Below are positions 1 to 9,917 of a stretch of 64,000 bases of DNA, piece after piece. The stretch covers positions 34,615 to 98,614 of the forward strand of contig NZ_JAJTTE010000028.1 in assembly GCF_021343995.1 (NCBI RefSeq), in the 5' to 3' direction. Each line of letters starts with the position of its first letter. Position 1 is the stretch's first letter. Under the pieces are notes generated by a model. It saw only the letters and a list, made by a program, of their open reading frames with translations, made no database searches and was not told the origin of the DNA. The DNA is from Pseudonocardia terrae (GTDB lineage Bacteria > Actinomycetota > Actinomycetes > Mycobacteriales > Pseudonocardiaceae). A program made the translations under genes and the position numbers.

Positions 1-37
1 GACCCTCCTGGTGCAGGTGGGCCAGCGAGGGGGTCAC
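1..37 (-). CDS. Partial CDS, N-terminus only, coupled to the phosphatase gene
   Basis: Only the first 12 codons lie in the window. A GTG at 37-35 overlaps the TGA of the phosphatase gene in a GTGA arrangement and reads VTPSLAHLHQEG before the window edge. The 4-base overlap is typical of translational coupling in this genome, so this is probably the next gene of the same operon. No function can be given from so short a piece. Confidence 0.45.
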   Translation of the reverse strand, partial: MTPSLAHLHQEG

Positions 38-1512
38 GGGCGGTCCTCCACGGCCGGGGCCGGCAGGGCCAGGGGCGCCTGGACGACGAGGACCGCGATG
101 TCGTCGTGCGCGCCGGAGGCGAGCCAGCGGGTGGTGTGCTGCTCGACCCGCTCGGCGATCGCGGGCGCGGGCATCACGTGCGCGCCCGCCAGCAGCGCGG
201 CCAGCCGCGTCTCGCCGAGGGTCTCGCGCCCGTCGACGCCGCCGCGGGCCTCGCTGACGCCGTCCGTGCAGAGCACGCAGGCCTCGCCCGGGGCGAGCCG
301 GACGGTGCGCGAGGCGAACCGGGCGCCGGGGACGGCGCCGACCAGCATCCCGCCGATCTCGACCTCCTCGACCCCGTCGCGGCGGACGACGAGCGGGGGC
401 AGGTGCCCGCCGCCGGCCAGCTCCAGCTCCAGGCCGCCGTCGGCCGCGCCGAAGGCCATCCCGGGCAGCCGCGGCAGCTCCGGCTGCTGCAGGCTCCGCT
501 TGAGCACGGCTGCCGTCCCGGCCTGACCCGCACAGAGCGAGGCCGCGGCGAGCGCCAGCCCGGAACGCTGGGCGAACTCCTCGGTGAGCGCCTGGTCGAC
601 GCCCGGGGCGGCCGCCGAGTCGGCCTCGTGGCGCAGCAGCACCAGCGCGCCTGCGGGGACGCCGTTGCCGGGCAGGGAGATCAGCGCCGCGGCGGCGGGT
701 GCGCCTGTCGACCCGGCCGCCCATGGCTGCCCGGCGAGATCCTCGGCCAGCAACGGGCGTGGCCCGGTGGCGATCCCCGCCAGCGCGTCGCGCAGCTCGG
801 CGGGCATGTCGGCGACGTCCGTGCGGCCGCTGCGGGCGACCCGGTCCCCGGTGCAGGCGAACCACTCCGACACGCCGCCGCGGACCGGCAGCACGACGAC
901 CGCGAGGTCCGCCAGCTCCGACGACGCCAGCTCCACGACCGCCCGCGCGGTGCGCCCCGGGTGCAGCGACAGCCCGAGCCGGCGGCTGGCGGTCGCGAGG
1001 AAGCGCGAGCGGGCGCGCTCCGCGAGCAGGTTGTCGAGCCGCCTGCGGTGCTCGGTGACGTCCTCGACGTGCCAGGCCACCCAGCCGTCCGGCAGCTCCT
1101 GGCGGCGGGCCCGCAGGGCGCGGCCGCCCAGCTCGAGCTCGGCCGGGCCGTCGTCCGGGCCTCCGGTGAGCCCGGCCGCCACGGGCCCGGGCAGCAGTTC
1201 CGCCTCGCGCAGGCCCGGCAGCAGGCGGCGGGCCGCGGCATTGGCGCGGCGGACGAGGCCGCGCTCGTCGACGGAGAGGACGCCGAAGTCGGCGCCGTCG
1301 AGCAGCCGGTCGGCGAGGGTGCGGGCAGGGGTGCGCGGGGGGACGACCCTCGGTGCGACCGAGGCGACCGGGTGGGCCGGGTCGACCGGATGGGCCGGGT
1401 GGGCCGGGTGGGCCGGGTGGTCCACGGAGCCCCCGCCGATCCCCGCCGTCATCCGACCCGCGTCGGCGTCCTTGCTGCGGATGATCGCGCTCCCCTCCCG
1501 ACGCGGACGCAC
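34..1512 (-). CDS. PAS/GAF-like sensor with truncated SpoIIE (PP2C) phosphatase domain
   Basis: The protein has 492 aa. Residues 35-55 are a His-Pro-Ala/Val repeat, 65-155 look like a PAS domain (FGVLSVDERG), 178-325 are GAF-like, and 333-480 are SpoIIE/PP2C-like. The C-terminal half of the phosphatase is clear: GGGHLPPLVV, VLCTDGVSEARG and GAHDDIAVLVV with the usual DD metal ligand. After LKRSLQQPELPRLPG, however, the sequence jumps straight to the AGHxP strand. The stretch of about 90 residues that normally carries GGDWYD and GDVxGHG is absent. Family members normally dephosphorylate anti-sigma factor antagonists. This copy lacks the first metal-binding aspartates and may be inactive or a partner-dependent sensor. 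The GTG at 1512 has no clear ribosome site; an ATG at 1452 is the alternative start. Confidence 0.8.
   Translation of the reverse strand: MRPRREGSAIIRSKDADAGRMTAGIGGGSVDHPAHPAHPAHPVDPAHPVASVAPRVVPPRTPARTLADRLLDGADFGVLSVDERGLVRRANAAARRLLPGLREAELLPGPVAAGLTGGPDDGPAELELGGRALRARRQELPDGWVAWHVEDVTEHRRRLDNLLAERARSRFLATASRRLGLSLHPGRTARAVVELASSELADLAVVVLPVRGGVSEWFACTGDRVARSGRTDVADMPAELRDALAGIATGPRPLLAEDLAGQPWAAGSTGAPAAAALISLPGNGVPAGALVLLRHEADSAAAPGVDQALTEEFAQRSGLALAAASLCAGQAGTAAVLKRSLQQPELPRLPGMAFGAADGGLELELAGGGHLPPLVVRRDGVEEVEIGGMLVGAVPGARFASRTVRLAPGEACVLCTDGVSEARGGVDGRETLGETRLAALLAGAHVMPAPAIAERVEQHTTRWLASGAHDDIAVLVVQAPLALPAPAVEDRP
1371..1422. repeat. 9-bp tandem repeat inside the phosphatase gene
   Basis: About five copies, some imperfect, of a GGGTGGGCC-type unit encode the His-Pro-Ala/Val repeat near the phosphatase N-terminus. 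The period of 9 bases keeps the reading frame, so copy-number change would only lengthen or shorten the linker. Confidence 0.7.
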
Positions 1513-1596
1513 TGGGATGCGGCGCGCACGTCTCGCCAGGTTGACCGTTCAAGGCGTGATCGACCGCGGTGGACCGTGGCGGCGCCGACTGCCCCG

Positions 1597-1602
1597 TATC
1601 CT
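1597..1602 (+). promoter_or_regulatory. -10 element TATCCT, probable leaderless start of rluA-type gene
   Basis: TATCCT fits the actinobacterial TAnnnT consensus and ends 7 bases before the GTG at 1610. No Shine-Dalgarno sequence is visible, so transcription probably begins at the start codon. Confidence 0.45.
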
Positions 1603-1609
1603 CGCGCCG

Positions 1610-2539
1610 GTGAGACGACGCCGCCCGGCCCCGCTCCCGCAGCGGCACGGGCTCGACCCGGTCCGGCTGCGCACGCCGGACCAGGGACCGTGGCGGACCA
1701 TGCGCGAGCACCTGGTCGAGCGGCTGCCGCGGGTGGAGCCGGGCCGGATCGAGGAGATGCTCCGCGAGGAGCGGATCGTCGGCCTCGACGGGCCCCTCGC
1801 GGTCGACGCGCCCTTCGTGCCGGCGTCGTTCGTCTGGTTCCACCGGGATCTGCCCGAGGAGGTCCCGGTCCCCTTCGAGATCGGGATCGTGCACCGCGAC
1901 GAGGACCTCCTCGTCGTCGACAAACCGCACTTCCTGGCCACGATCCCGCGGGGACGGCACGTCCTGGAGACCGCGCTCGTGCGGCTGCGGCACCGGCTCG
2001 ACCTCCCGCAGCTCTCCCCCGCCCACCGGCTCGACCGGGTCACCGCCGGGCTGGTGCTGTTCGTGGTCCGCCCGGAGCTGCGCGGCCGCTACCAGACGAT
2101 GTTCCGGGACCGGCGGGTCCGCAAGACCTACGAGGCCGTCGCGCCCTACCGGCCGGACCTCGAGCTGCCGTGCACGGTGCGCAGCCGGATCGTCAAGGAG
2201 CGCGGGGTGATCCGCGCCTACGAGGTGCCCGGCGAGCCGAACGCCGAGACCCGGGTGGAGCTGCTCGAGCGGCGCGGCGGCCACGGCCGTTACCGGCTGC
2301 ACCCGCACACCGGGCGCACCCACCAGCTGCGGCTGCACCTGGCCGGGCTCGGCATCCCGATCGTGGGCGACGACTTCTACCCCGACCTGCACGAGACCCC
2401 GCTCGACGACTTCTCCTCGCCGCTGCAGCTGCTCGCCCGCACCCTGGAGTTCACCGATCCGGTGAGCGGCACGGAGCGGCGGTTCGACAGCCGGCTGCGG
2501 CTGCGGTCCTGGCCGGAGAACGGTCCGGTGGGCGGGTGA
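1610..2539 (+). CDS. RluA-family RNA pseudouridine synthase
   Basis: The product has 309 aa and should isomerise specific uridines in 23S rRNA or tRNA. The RluA signature HRLDRVTAGL carries the catalytic aspartate. The flanking blocks IVHRDEDLLVVDKP, RVRKTYEAV and HPHTGRTHQLRLHLAGLGIPIVGD are all present. No S4 domain is obvious, although the N-terminal MREHLVERL segment may be a remnant. The frame is open from 584, but the GTG at 1610 is chosen because family-like sequence begins just after it and a TATCCT box sits 7 bases upstream. Target specificity within the family cannot be assigned. Confidence 0.9.
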   Translation: MRRRRPAPLPQRHGLDPVRLRTPDQGPWRTMREHLVERLPRVEPGRIEEMLREERIVGLDGPLAVDAPFVPASFVWFHRDLPEEVPVPFEIGIVHRDEDLLVVDKPHFLATIPRGRHVLETALVRLRHRLDLPQLSPAHRLDRVTAGLVLFVVRPELRGRYQTMFRDRRVRKTYEAVAPYRPDLELPCTVRSRIVKERGVIRAYEVPGEPNAETRVELLERRGGHGRYRLHPHTGRTHQLRLHLAGLGIPIVGDDFYPDLHETPLDDFSSPLQLLARTLEFTDPVSGTERRFDSRLRLRSWPENGPVGG

Positions 2540-2805
2540 GCGGCCGCCCGGGCCGCTTCCGTCCGCGATCCTGAGGGCGCGGCGTGGCGTTCGGAGCAGT
2601 GCCGCTGCGCATCGGCAGCAGGCGGCCGCCGCTCGGCGCACCGGTCGCGTCGCGTGCCGGGATCGTCTCTCAGCGTGGCAACCCGCGGCCGCGGTGACTT
2701 CATAGGGTGACCGTCAGCGGCCCGTCCCCCGGCGCACCGCCCCCCGCCGCCGTGGGCGGGACCGCACGACTCGCTCCCCGCGAAGAACACCGAAGGAACA
2801 CCGAG

Positions 2806-3480
2806 ATGACGCTCCCCCGTCTCCTCCGGCACGCCCGCCTGCGGCCCGTCCTCGTGGCGGCCGCGGCCCTGACCGCCGCGACCGCGCTGTCCGCCTGCGG
2901 ATCCTCCGGGTTCGTCGACGCCGGCGACGCAGTGCCCGCCGGCGGCACGACGGGCAGCACGAACGGCACCACCGTCGCCCCGACCGGCGGACTCGGCACG
3001 GGCGTGACGACCGTCGGCACCGTGGTGACCACGGACGGCTTCACCGTCTACCGGTTCGCGAACGACCGCAACGACCCCTCCGCCGCCACCTGCACCGGTG
3101 ACTGCGCGAAGAAGTGGCCGCCGGTGCAGGGCGACGGACAGCCCGCGCTGCAGGGCATCCCGTCCGGCCTGGTCGGCACGATCGGCCGCCCCGACGGCAC
3201 CCAGCAGCTCACGCTCAACGGCTGGCCGCTCTACCGCTTCAGCGGCGACACCAAGCCCGGCGACGCGAAGGGCGAGGGCGTCGGCGGAACCTGGCAGGCC
3301 ATGGGCGTCAACGGCACCCCGGCCGCGAACGGGCCGGGCGCGAGCCCCGCGGCCGCACCGGCCGCCGTCCCCGCCGGGTCGCTGGGCGTGACGAACGCCG
3401 CCACGACCGCCGGGGCCCTCGTCGGGACCACGACCGGCACCGCGGCGACGACCGGCGCCGCCCCCGCCGGGGGTCACTGA
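2806..3480 (+). CDS. Secreted-repeat lipoprotein (COG4315-type)
   Basis: The product is a 224 aa lipoprotein. It has an Arg-rich start, a hydrophobic stretch and the lipobox LSAC with Cys31, and should be anchored outside the membrane. Two copies of the secreted repeat of unknown function follow (about residues 67-105 and 120-165), with the typical YRFANDRND, CTGDCAKKWPP, LNGWPLYRF and GDTKPGD blocks. The C-terminal 60 residues are a low-complexity Ala/Thr/Gly/Pro tail. An AAGGA ribosome site lies 9 bases before the ATG at 2806. The family function is unknown; the conserved Cys pair and aromatic residues have prompted suggestions of a redox or adhesion role elsewhere. Confidence 0.85.
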   Translation: MTLPRLLRHARLRPVLVAAAALTAATALSACGSSGFVDAGDAVPAGGTTGSTNGTTVAPTGGLGTGVTTVGTVVTTDGFTVYRFANDRNDPSAATCTGDCAKKWPPVQGDGQPALQGIPSGLVGTIGRPDGTQQLTLNGWPLYRFSGDTKPGDAKGEGVGGTWQAMGVNGTPAANGPGASPAAAPAAVPAGSLGVTNAATTAGALVGTTTGTAATTGAAPAGGH

Positions 3481-3538
3481 GCCGGCAGCGAGCCGTCACC
3501 GAGCCACACCGAGCCGGCGCCGAGCCGACGCTGAACCG

Positions 3539-3571
3539 GCACTGAACCCGCACTGAACCCGCACTGAACCC
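3539..3571. repeat. Three perfect 11-bp tandem copies (GCACTGAACCC)
   Basis: Three head-to-tail copies lie between the lipoprotein gene and the AtuA-like gene. They are preceded by degenerate GAGCC/GAACC-containing copies that begin right at the lipoprotein stop codon. Confidence 0.75.
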
Positions 3572-3651
3572 GCACCGACCGGAGGGGCCGGGATGCAACT
3601 GCATCACCGACCCCTCCTCGAATCCCCGCGAGGGGACTATCGTCGGTCCTC

Positions 3652-5397
3652 ATGAACGAACGATCGGTGAGGATCGGGAACTTCTCGGGCTACCTCGGTG
3701 ACCGGTTCACGGCCATCGACGAGGCGATGGCGGGCGACCCCGTCGACGTCCTCATGGGCGACTACCTCGCCGAGGTCACGCTCGCGTCGCTCGCGGCGGA
3801 CCGCCGAGGCTACGTCGACTACTTCCGCAAACAGCTGCGGCCGCACCTCGCGACGATCGCCGAGCGCGGGATCAAGATCGTCACGAACGCGGGCGGCTTC
3901 GACCCGGCAGGCCTCGCCGCGGCGCTGCGCGAGGACCTCGCCGAGGACGGCGTCGACCTCACCGTCGCCCACGTCGAGGGCGACAACGTCCTCGACCGGC
4001 TCGGCGAGTTCCACACCGACGGGCACGCCATGGAGCACCTGGACACCGGTGCCCCGCTCAAGGACTGGGGCGTGGAGCCGATCGCGGCCAACTCCTACCT
4101 GGGCGGGTTCGGGATCGCCGAGGCACTGAGGGCCGGCGCCGACATCGTCGTCACGGGGCGGGTCACGGACGCCTCCCTCACCGCCGGCCCGGCCGCGTGG
4201 TGGCACGGCTGGACGCCCGACGACTGGGGCCCGCTCGCCGGGGCGATCACCGCCGGGCACGTCATCGAGTGCGGGGCGCACGCGACCGGCGGCAACTTCT
4301 CGGGCTTCATGCAGGTCCCCGGCATGGTGAAGTGCGGCTTCCCGATCGCCGAGGTCGCGGCGGACGGCTCGTGCGTGATCACCAAGCACGCCCGCGACGG
4401 CGGCATGGTCACCGTCGACACGGCCACCGCACAGCTGCTGTACGAGATCCAGGGCCCGCGGTACCTCAACCCCGACGCCACCGTCCACTTCGACTCCATC
4501 CGGCTGGAGCAGGTCGGCAAGGACCGGGTGGCGATCGCGCCCGTCGTCGGCTCGCCGCCCCCGCCCACGGCCAAGGTCGCGGTGTTCGCGCAGATCGGCT
4601 GGCAGATCTCGCAGATGCTGTTCTGCACCTCGCCGAACGTGACCGAGAAGGTGGCGTTGCTGCGCGACCAGCTCCGGGCGCAGCTGGAGGGACACGTCGA
4701 CCAGCTCGACGTCACCCCGCTCGGCACCGCCGCGGAGGACCCTCACTCGCAGTGGGAGGCCACGGTCCCCATCCGGGTCATGGCCACCGCCCGCGCGGCG
4801 GAGGCGCTGAAGCAGTTCCCGCCCGCCGTCGGCAGCCTCTACCTGCAGGGTTTCCCCGGTTTCCACCACGACGGCGGCGCCCAGCCGGTCCGCGCGCCGT
4901 GGCCGCGGATCGACTACTGGCCCGCGTTGCTGCCCGCCGAGCTCGTCCCGAACACGGCCGTCCTCGCCGACGGCACCCGGCTCGAGGCGCCGGTCTCCTC
5001 GCGCTGGGCCACGCCCGAGGAGCTCGCGCAGGGCCGCTCGCCGGAGCCGCCCGCCGCGACGACCTCGGGCCGGCGCATGCCCCTCGGCACCCTCACCTAC
5101 GCGCGCGCCGGCGACAAGGGCGGCAACTCCAACGTCGGCATCTGGGCCCCCGATCCCGCGCACTGGGAGTGGCTGCGGTCCACCCTCAGCACGGCGGCGA
5201 TCCGCGCGCTGCTGCCCGAGGCCAAGGACTGCGACGTCGTCCGGCACGAGTTCCCGCACCTGCGCGCCGTGCACGTGGTGCTGAAGGGGCTGCTGGGCAC
5301 CGGCGGGTCGTCGAACCTGCGGGTGGACCAGATCGGCAAGTCCGTCGGTGAGTACCTGCGGTCCAAGTACGTCACCGTGCCGGAGGAGCTGCTGTGA
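3652..5397 (+). CDS. AtuA-like protein (DUF1446 plus AtuA ferredoxin-like domain)
   Basis: The product has 581 aa. Residues 5-350 match the DUF1446/AtuA domain (RIGNFSGYLGDRF, VLMGDYLAEVTLA, NAGGFDPAG, DIVVTGRVTDASL, ARDGGMVTV). Residues 475-575 match the C-terminal AtuA-like ferredoxin-fold domain (MPLGTLTYARAGDKGGNSNV). AtuA is required for acyclic terpene utilisation in Pseudomonas, but its biochemical role is unproven, and related proteins occur with CoA-transferases and acyl-CoA genes in other catabolic settings. A TATCGT box at 3638-3643 lies 8 bases before the ATG, so the mRNA may be nearly leaderless. The stop overlaps the next start by 4 bases (GTGA), giving a two-gene operon with a CoA-transferase. 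Confidence 0.85.
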   Translation: MNERSVRIGNFSGYLGDRFTAIDEAMAGDPVDVLMGDYLAEVTLASLAADRRGYVDYFRKQLRPHLATIAERGIKIVTNAGGFDPAGLAAALREDLAEDGVDLTVAHVEGDNVLDRLGEFHTDGHAMEHLDTGAPLKDWGVEPIAANSYLGGFGIAEALRAGADIVVTGRVTDASLTAGPAAWWHGWTPDDWGPLAGAITAGHVIECGAHATGGNFSGFMQVPGMVKCGFPIAEVAADGSCVITKHARDGGMVTVDTATAQLLYEIQGPRYLNPDATVHFDSIRLEQVGKDRVAIAPVVGSPPPPTAKVAVFAQIGWQISQMLFCTSPNVTEKVALLRDQLRAQLEGHVDQLDVTPLGTAAEDPHSQWEATVPIRVMATARAAEALKQFPPAVGSLYLQGFPGFHHDGGAQPVRAPWPRIDYWPALLPAELVPNTAVLADGTRLEAPVSSRWATPEELAQGRSPEPPAATTSGRRMPLGTLTYARAGDKGGNSNVGIWAPDPAHWEWLRSTLSTAAIRALLPEAKDCDVVRHEFPHLRAVHVVLKGLLGTGGSSNLRVDQIGKSVGEYLRSKYVTVPEELL

Positions 5398-6896
5398 CAG
5401 CGGTCCTCGGGCTGGGCGGGCGCATCCGCGCCGCTGTCGCGGACCCGGCCACCGACGACGCGTTCGCCGTCGACGGCGCGCTCGACACCCTGCTGGACGG
5501 CATCGGGCTGTCCGCCGTGGACACCGGCGGGCGGGTGCGGTTCCTCGGCGCCGACCCCGTCGTGCCGAGCGCCCTGCGGCTCGGCGGGGCGGCGGCGCTG
5601 GCGCTGGCCGCGAAGTCGGTCGCGGTCGCGGCGCTGCACCGCGATCGCGGCGGCGCGGGCCAGGACGTCACGGTCGACCTGCGCAGCGCCCCGCACCGCC
5701 TCTGCCCCTTCTACGACCGGCGCTGGGAGCTGCTCAACGGCTATCCGGTGGCGTCGCCGGCCAACCCGTCGCCGGCCTTCGGGTTCCGCTTCTACCGGGC
5801 CGGCGACGGTCGCTGGGTCATGCCGCTCAACGGCTATCCGGCACTCAAGGTCGCCACGCAACGCCTGCTCGACTGCGCGGACACCCCGGAGGCGGTCGAG
5901 CGGGCGGTCGCCCGGTGGGAGGCGGCCGAGCTGGAACGTGCGGGCGCCGAGGCGGGCGTCGTCATGCCGCTGGTCCGCACGCCCGCCGAGTTCCTCGCCA
6001 CCGAGCAGCACGCCGCCCTCGAGGACACCCCGCTGATCGAGATCACGCGCATCGGCGACGCCGAGCCCGAGCCGCTGCCGGGCGGCGCCGAGCAGCCACT
6101 CGACGGCGTCCGCGCGCTCGGGATGGGGCACGTGATCGCCGGCGCCGGCACCGGCCGCACGCTCGCGCTGCACGGCACCGACGTGCTGAACCTCTGGCGG
6201 CCCACCGAGTTCGAGCACGACACCACGTACGTGACCGCGAACGTCGGGGTCCGGTCGGCGACCGTGCACCCCGCCCGCGGCGACGGGCCGCGCGTCGTGC
6301 GGGAGCTGCTGGCCGGCGCGGACGTCTTCTACGCCAACCGCCGACCGCGCTACCTGGCGTCGATCGGGCTGTCCGCGGAGGAGGCGGCGGCGGTGCGGCC
6401 CGGCATCGTGCACGCCACGAACACGCTCCACGGCGAGCGGGGCCCGTGGCGCGACCGCGTCGGCTTCGACCAGACGGCGGGCGCGCTCACCGGGATGTTC
6501 GACCTCGAGGCCGGTGGGATCTCACCCGAGGTGGCACCGACGCTGTCGCCGATCCTCGTGGTCAACGACTACATCGTCTCCTGGCTGACGGCCGCCGGGA
6601 TCGTCGCCGCGCTGCGCCGCCGGGCCGTGGAGGGCGGCAGCTGGAAGGTCCACGTCTCCCTGACCCGGGTCGCGCTGTGGATCCTCGAGCTCGGCGTGTT
6701 CGACCTCGGGTACGCCCGGTCGGTCGCCGGGACCGGGGAGGAGCACGCCTACCTCGACCCGGAGACCTTCACCGCCGACACCCCGCTCGGGCTCTACCAG
6801 GGCGTGACCGACCAGGTCCGGATGTCCGGCACGCCCGGGCGCTACCGCACGCTCCTGGTGCCGCGCGGCAGCTCCCGGCCGGCCTGGGTGGGCTGA
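5394..6896 (+). CDS. CaiB/BaiF family III CoA-transferase
   Basis: The 500 aa product should transfer CoA between carboxylic acids. The N-terminal 190 residues look like a partial CaiB domain. A fuller CaiB/BaiF domain begins at PLDGVRALGMGHVIAG. The catalytic aspartate is probably Asp392 in VVNDYIVSWLTAAG, followed by a VHVSLTRVA strand. The GTG at 5394 overlaps the AtuA-like stop, so the two proteins are likely made together. The pairing suggests activation of a branched or terpenoid acid, but the substrate is not deducible. Confidence 0.85.
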   Translation: MTAVLGLGGRIRAAVADPATDDAFAVDGALDTLLDGIGLSAVDTGGRVRFLGADPVVPSALRLGGAAALALAAKSVAVAALHRDRGGAGQDVTVDLRSAPHRLCPFYDRRWELLNGYPVASPANPSPAFGFRFYRAGDGRWVMPLNGYPALKVATQRLLDCADTPEAVERAVARWEAAELERAGAEAGVVMPLVRTPAEFLATEQHAALEDTPLIEITRIGDAEPEPLPGGAEQPLDGVRALGMGHVIAGAGTGRTLALHGTDVLNLWRPTEFEHDTTYVTANVGVRSATVHPARGDGPRVVRELLAGADVFYANRRPRYLASIGLSAEEAAAVRPGIVHATNTLHGERGPWRDRVGFDQTAGALTGMFDLEAGGISPEVAPTLSPILVVNDYIVSWLTAAGIVAALRRRAVEGGSWKVHVSLTRVALWILELGVFDLGYARSVAGTGEEHAYLDPETFTADTPLGLYQGVTDQVRMSGTPGRYRTLLVPRGSSRPAWVG

Positions 6897-6924
6897 CCGT
6901 TCCCATCGGGCGGTCCGGGGAGGT

Positions 6925-6938
6925 CCTGCCGGGGCAGG
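6925..6938. terminator. Weak hairpin between convergent genes
   Basis: CCTGC and GCAGG form a 5-bp stem with a 4-base loop between the CoA-transferase and the convergent P450 gene. There is no U tract. Confidence 0.25.
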
Positions 6939-6944
6939 GATCGC

Positions 6945-8162
<1,218 letters not shown>

Positions 8163-8282
8163 CACGTCCTCCCCCCGGCCGGGCTCGCCCCGGGCCGGGG
8201 CCCACGCTAGGCCACCGCGCCCTGAGTACTCCTCAGAACGGACAGCCCACAACGGGCACGCCCGGTCGGCCCGCGGACGGGC

Positions 8283-9917
8283 TCAGCGGTCGTCGCCCCA
8301 CAGCCCCTCGCCGGTCCACGGGTCGCGCGTCTCCTCGAAGCGGCGCTCGAGCGTGGGCCCGGGCACGGGGCCCTGGACCGCCGGCCCGCCGGCCTCGGGC
8401 TGGGGCTCGAGCTCGGGCCCGCCCGACTGGTACGACGGCTCGTCCTCGGGGTCGGTCGCCCGGTGCCGGCCGGCCTCCAGGCCGCGCTGGTAGGTCGAGA
8501 GCCGGTTGCGCACGCGGTCGGGCTGCCGCTCGGCGGAGGTCTCCCCGCCGGCCGCGGCGCCGCTCGCCGCGCCGCGCCGGCTGCGCAGCGGCGGCGTGAC
8601 CATCTGCCGGCCGGGCTGGCGGCGCGGGAGGCCGCTGCCGGTCGTCGGCAGCTCGGTGTCGGCCCGGGCGGCGCGTTCGGCGGCCGCACGCCACTCGTCG
8701 TCGGCCGAGCCGGCCCAGCCCCCGCCGAGCGCATCCCCGCCGACCGACGTGCCGGTGTCGAGCCAGCTGTCCGCCAGGCCGCTGCCGTTGTGGCCACCGC
8801 CGTGCCCGTTCCGCCCGTTGGTGCCGTGGCCGTTGAGGCCATGACCGTTGGACGAGCCGTTCGACCAGCCGTGGGACGAGCCGTTGGTCGCCGGGGCCGG
8901 GTCGTCGTTCGTGCGGAACCAGGCCGAGGCGACGGCCGCGAAGATCGGCGTGCCGGCCAGGTCCTCCTCGGACGGGGCGAGCGGGGCGTCGAACGAGCCG
9001 AACAGCTCGTCGACGGAAGCGGGCGCGGGCGCGGACCCGGCGCGGACCGGCTCCCAGGTGATCCCCGACCCCGGGTCCCGGGGCTCCCGCGGCGCCGGGG
9101 TGGGCGGAGGCGCGGGAGCCGGCGCCGCCTCCTGCGGGACCTGCACACCCGCGGCCGGCTCGACGAGCGACCGGGGGAACCGGACCAGCGCGACCGTGCC
9201 GAACCCCGGGGTGGCGGGGCCGCCGAGCGGGGCCTGCAGCTCCAGGCGCGCGCCGCAGCGGCGGGCCAGCCGCGCGGCCAGGTGCAGGCCGAGCCGCTCG
9301 GGCGGGATGGGGGCGCTCGCGCCGCCGGCGATCTCGTTCTCCAGCGCCGCGGCCTCCTGCCACGGCAGCTCGACGCCCTCGGCCTGCAGCTCGATCGTGA
9401 CGCCGCCGTCGCCCGCCCAGCGCCCCACCAGCTCGATGCGGCTGCTGCGCGGGACCGTGCGCTCGGCGTGGGCGACCAGCTCGGCGAGGACCTGCCCGGC
9501 ACCCACCGCGCTGCCGGCGGCGAGCGAGGCCGACGGGGCGGGCGGGACCGACACGCGCTGCGGGTCCTCGGCGCCCGCGGCGGTGTCGGCGAGGATCCGG
9601 CCGATGCCGGTCGGGACGGGGCCGCGCCGCTCGGGGCGGCCACCGACCAGGCTGAGGACGCTCTCGCCGTCGCGCAGCATGCGCCGGGCCCCGGCGGCGA
9701 TCTCGGCGCCCTCCGCCGAGTCCGGACCGAGCCGCTCGGCGACCGAGAGTTGCCGCTCGGCGTGGCCGCAGATCCGCCGCGCGAGGCCCGCGAGCAGCAG
9801 GTCGGGCCGCTCGTCACCGGTGCCGCCGGTGACGCCGCGACCGCCGGTGCCGTTCACGCCGGTCGCACCCTCGCCCGGCTCGTCGAGCCAGGAGGCGGAC
9901 GAGACGTCTCGCTCCAC
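8283..9917 (-). CDS. Degenerate conservon-type sensor kinase (CvnA-like), soluble and orphan
   Basis: The 544 aa product follows the actinobacterial nitrate-sensor-like kinases of Cvn conservons. It has an ARRICGHAERQLS helix (45-57), an RRMLRDGESVLSLVGG block (79-93), an N-box-like VLAELVAHAE (143-152) and LGLHLAARLARRCGARLEL (209-227). The C-terminal tail has the family marks GLPRRQPGRQ and RLSTYQRGLEAGR. The usual transmembrane and extracellular sensor part is missing. The phospho-accepting DH pair is replaced, and the DxGxG nucleotide box is not visible. Residues 343-380 are Asn/Gly/His-rich. The normal partners (roadblock, DUF742, small GTPase) are not nearby. The GTG start has a GGAGGA site. 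It is probably a scaffold or pseudokinase. Confidence 0.7.
   Translation of the reverse strand: MERDVSSASWLDEPGEGATGVNGTGGRGVTGGTGDERPDLLLAGLARRICGHAERQLSVAERLGPDSAEGAEIAAGARRMLRDGESVLSLVGGRPERRGPVPTGIGRILADTAAGAEDPQRVSVPPAPSASLAAGSAVGAGQVLAELVAHAERTVPRSSRIELVGRWAGDGGVTIELQAEGVELPWQEAAALENEIAGGASAPIPPERLGLHLAARLARRCGARLELQAPLGGPATPGFGTVALVRFPRSLVEPAAGVQVPQEAAPAPAPPPTPAPREPRDPGSGITWEPVRAGSAPAPASVDELFGSFDAPLAPSEEDLAGTPIFAAVASAWFRTNDDPAPATNGSSHGWSNGSSNGHGLNGHGTNGRNGHGGGHNGSGLADSWLDTGTSVGGDALGGGWAGSADDEWRAAAERAARADTELPTTGSGLPRRQPGRQMVTPPLRSRRGAASGAAAGGETSAERQPDRVRNRLSTYQRGLEAGRHRATDPEDEPSYQSGGPELEPQPEAGGPAVQGPVPGPTLERRFEETRDPWTGEGLWGDDR

Noticed and set aside
106..2574. Long plus-strand open frame of about 820 codons over the start of the window
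   Set aside because: It is antisense to the phosphatase gene and out of frame with the RluA gene; the sequence is low-complexity Arg/Ala/Gly with no homology.
3637..5274. Minus-strand frame of 545 codons opposite the AtuA-like gene
   Set aside because: It is a shadow of the AtuA-like gene caused by high GC; no start signal and no family features.
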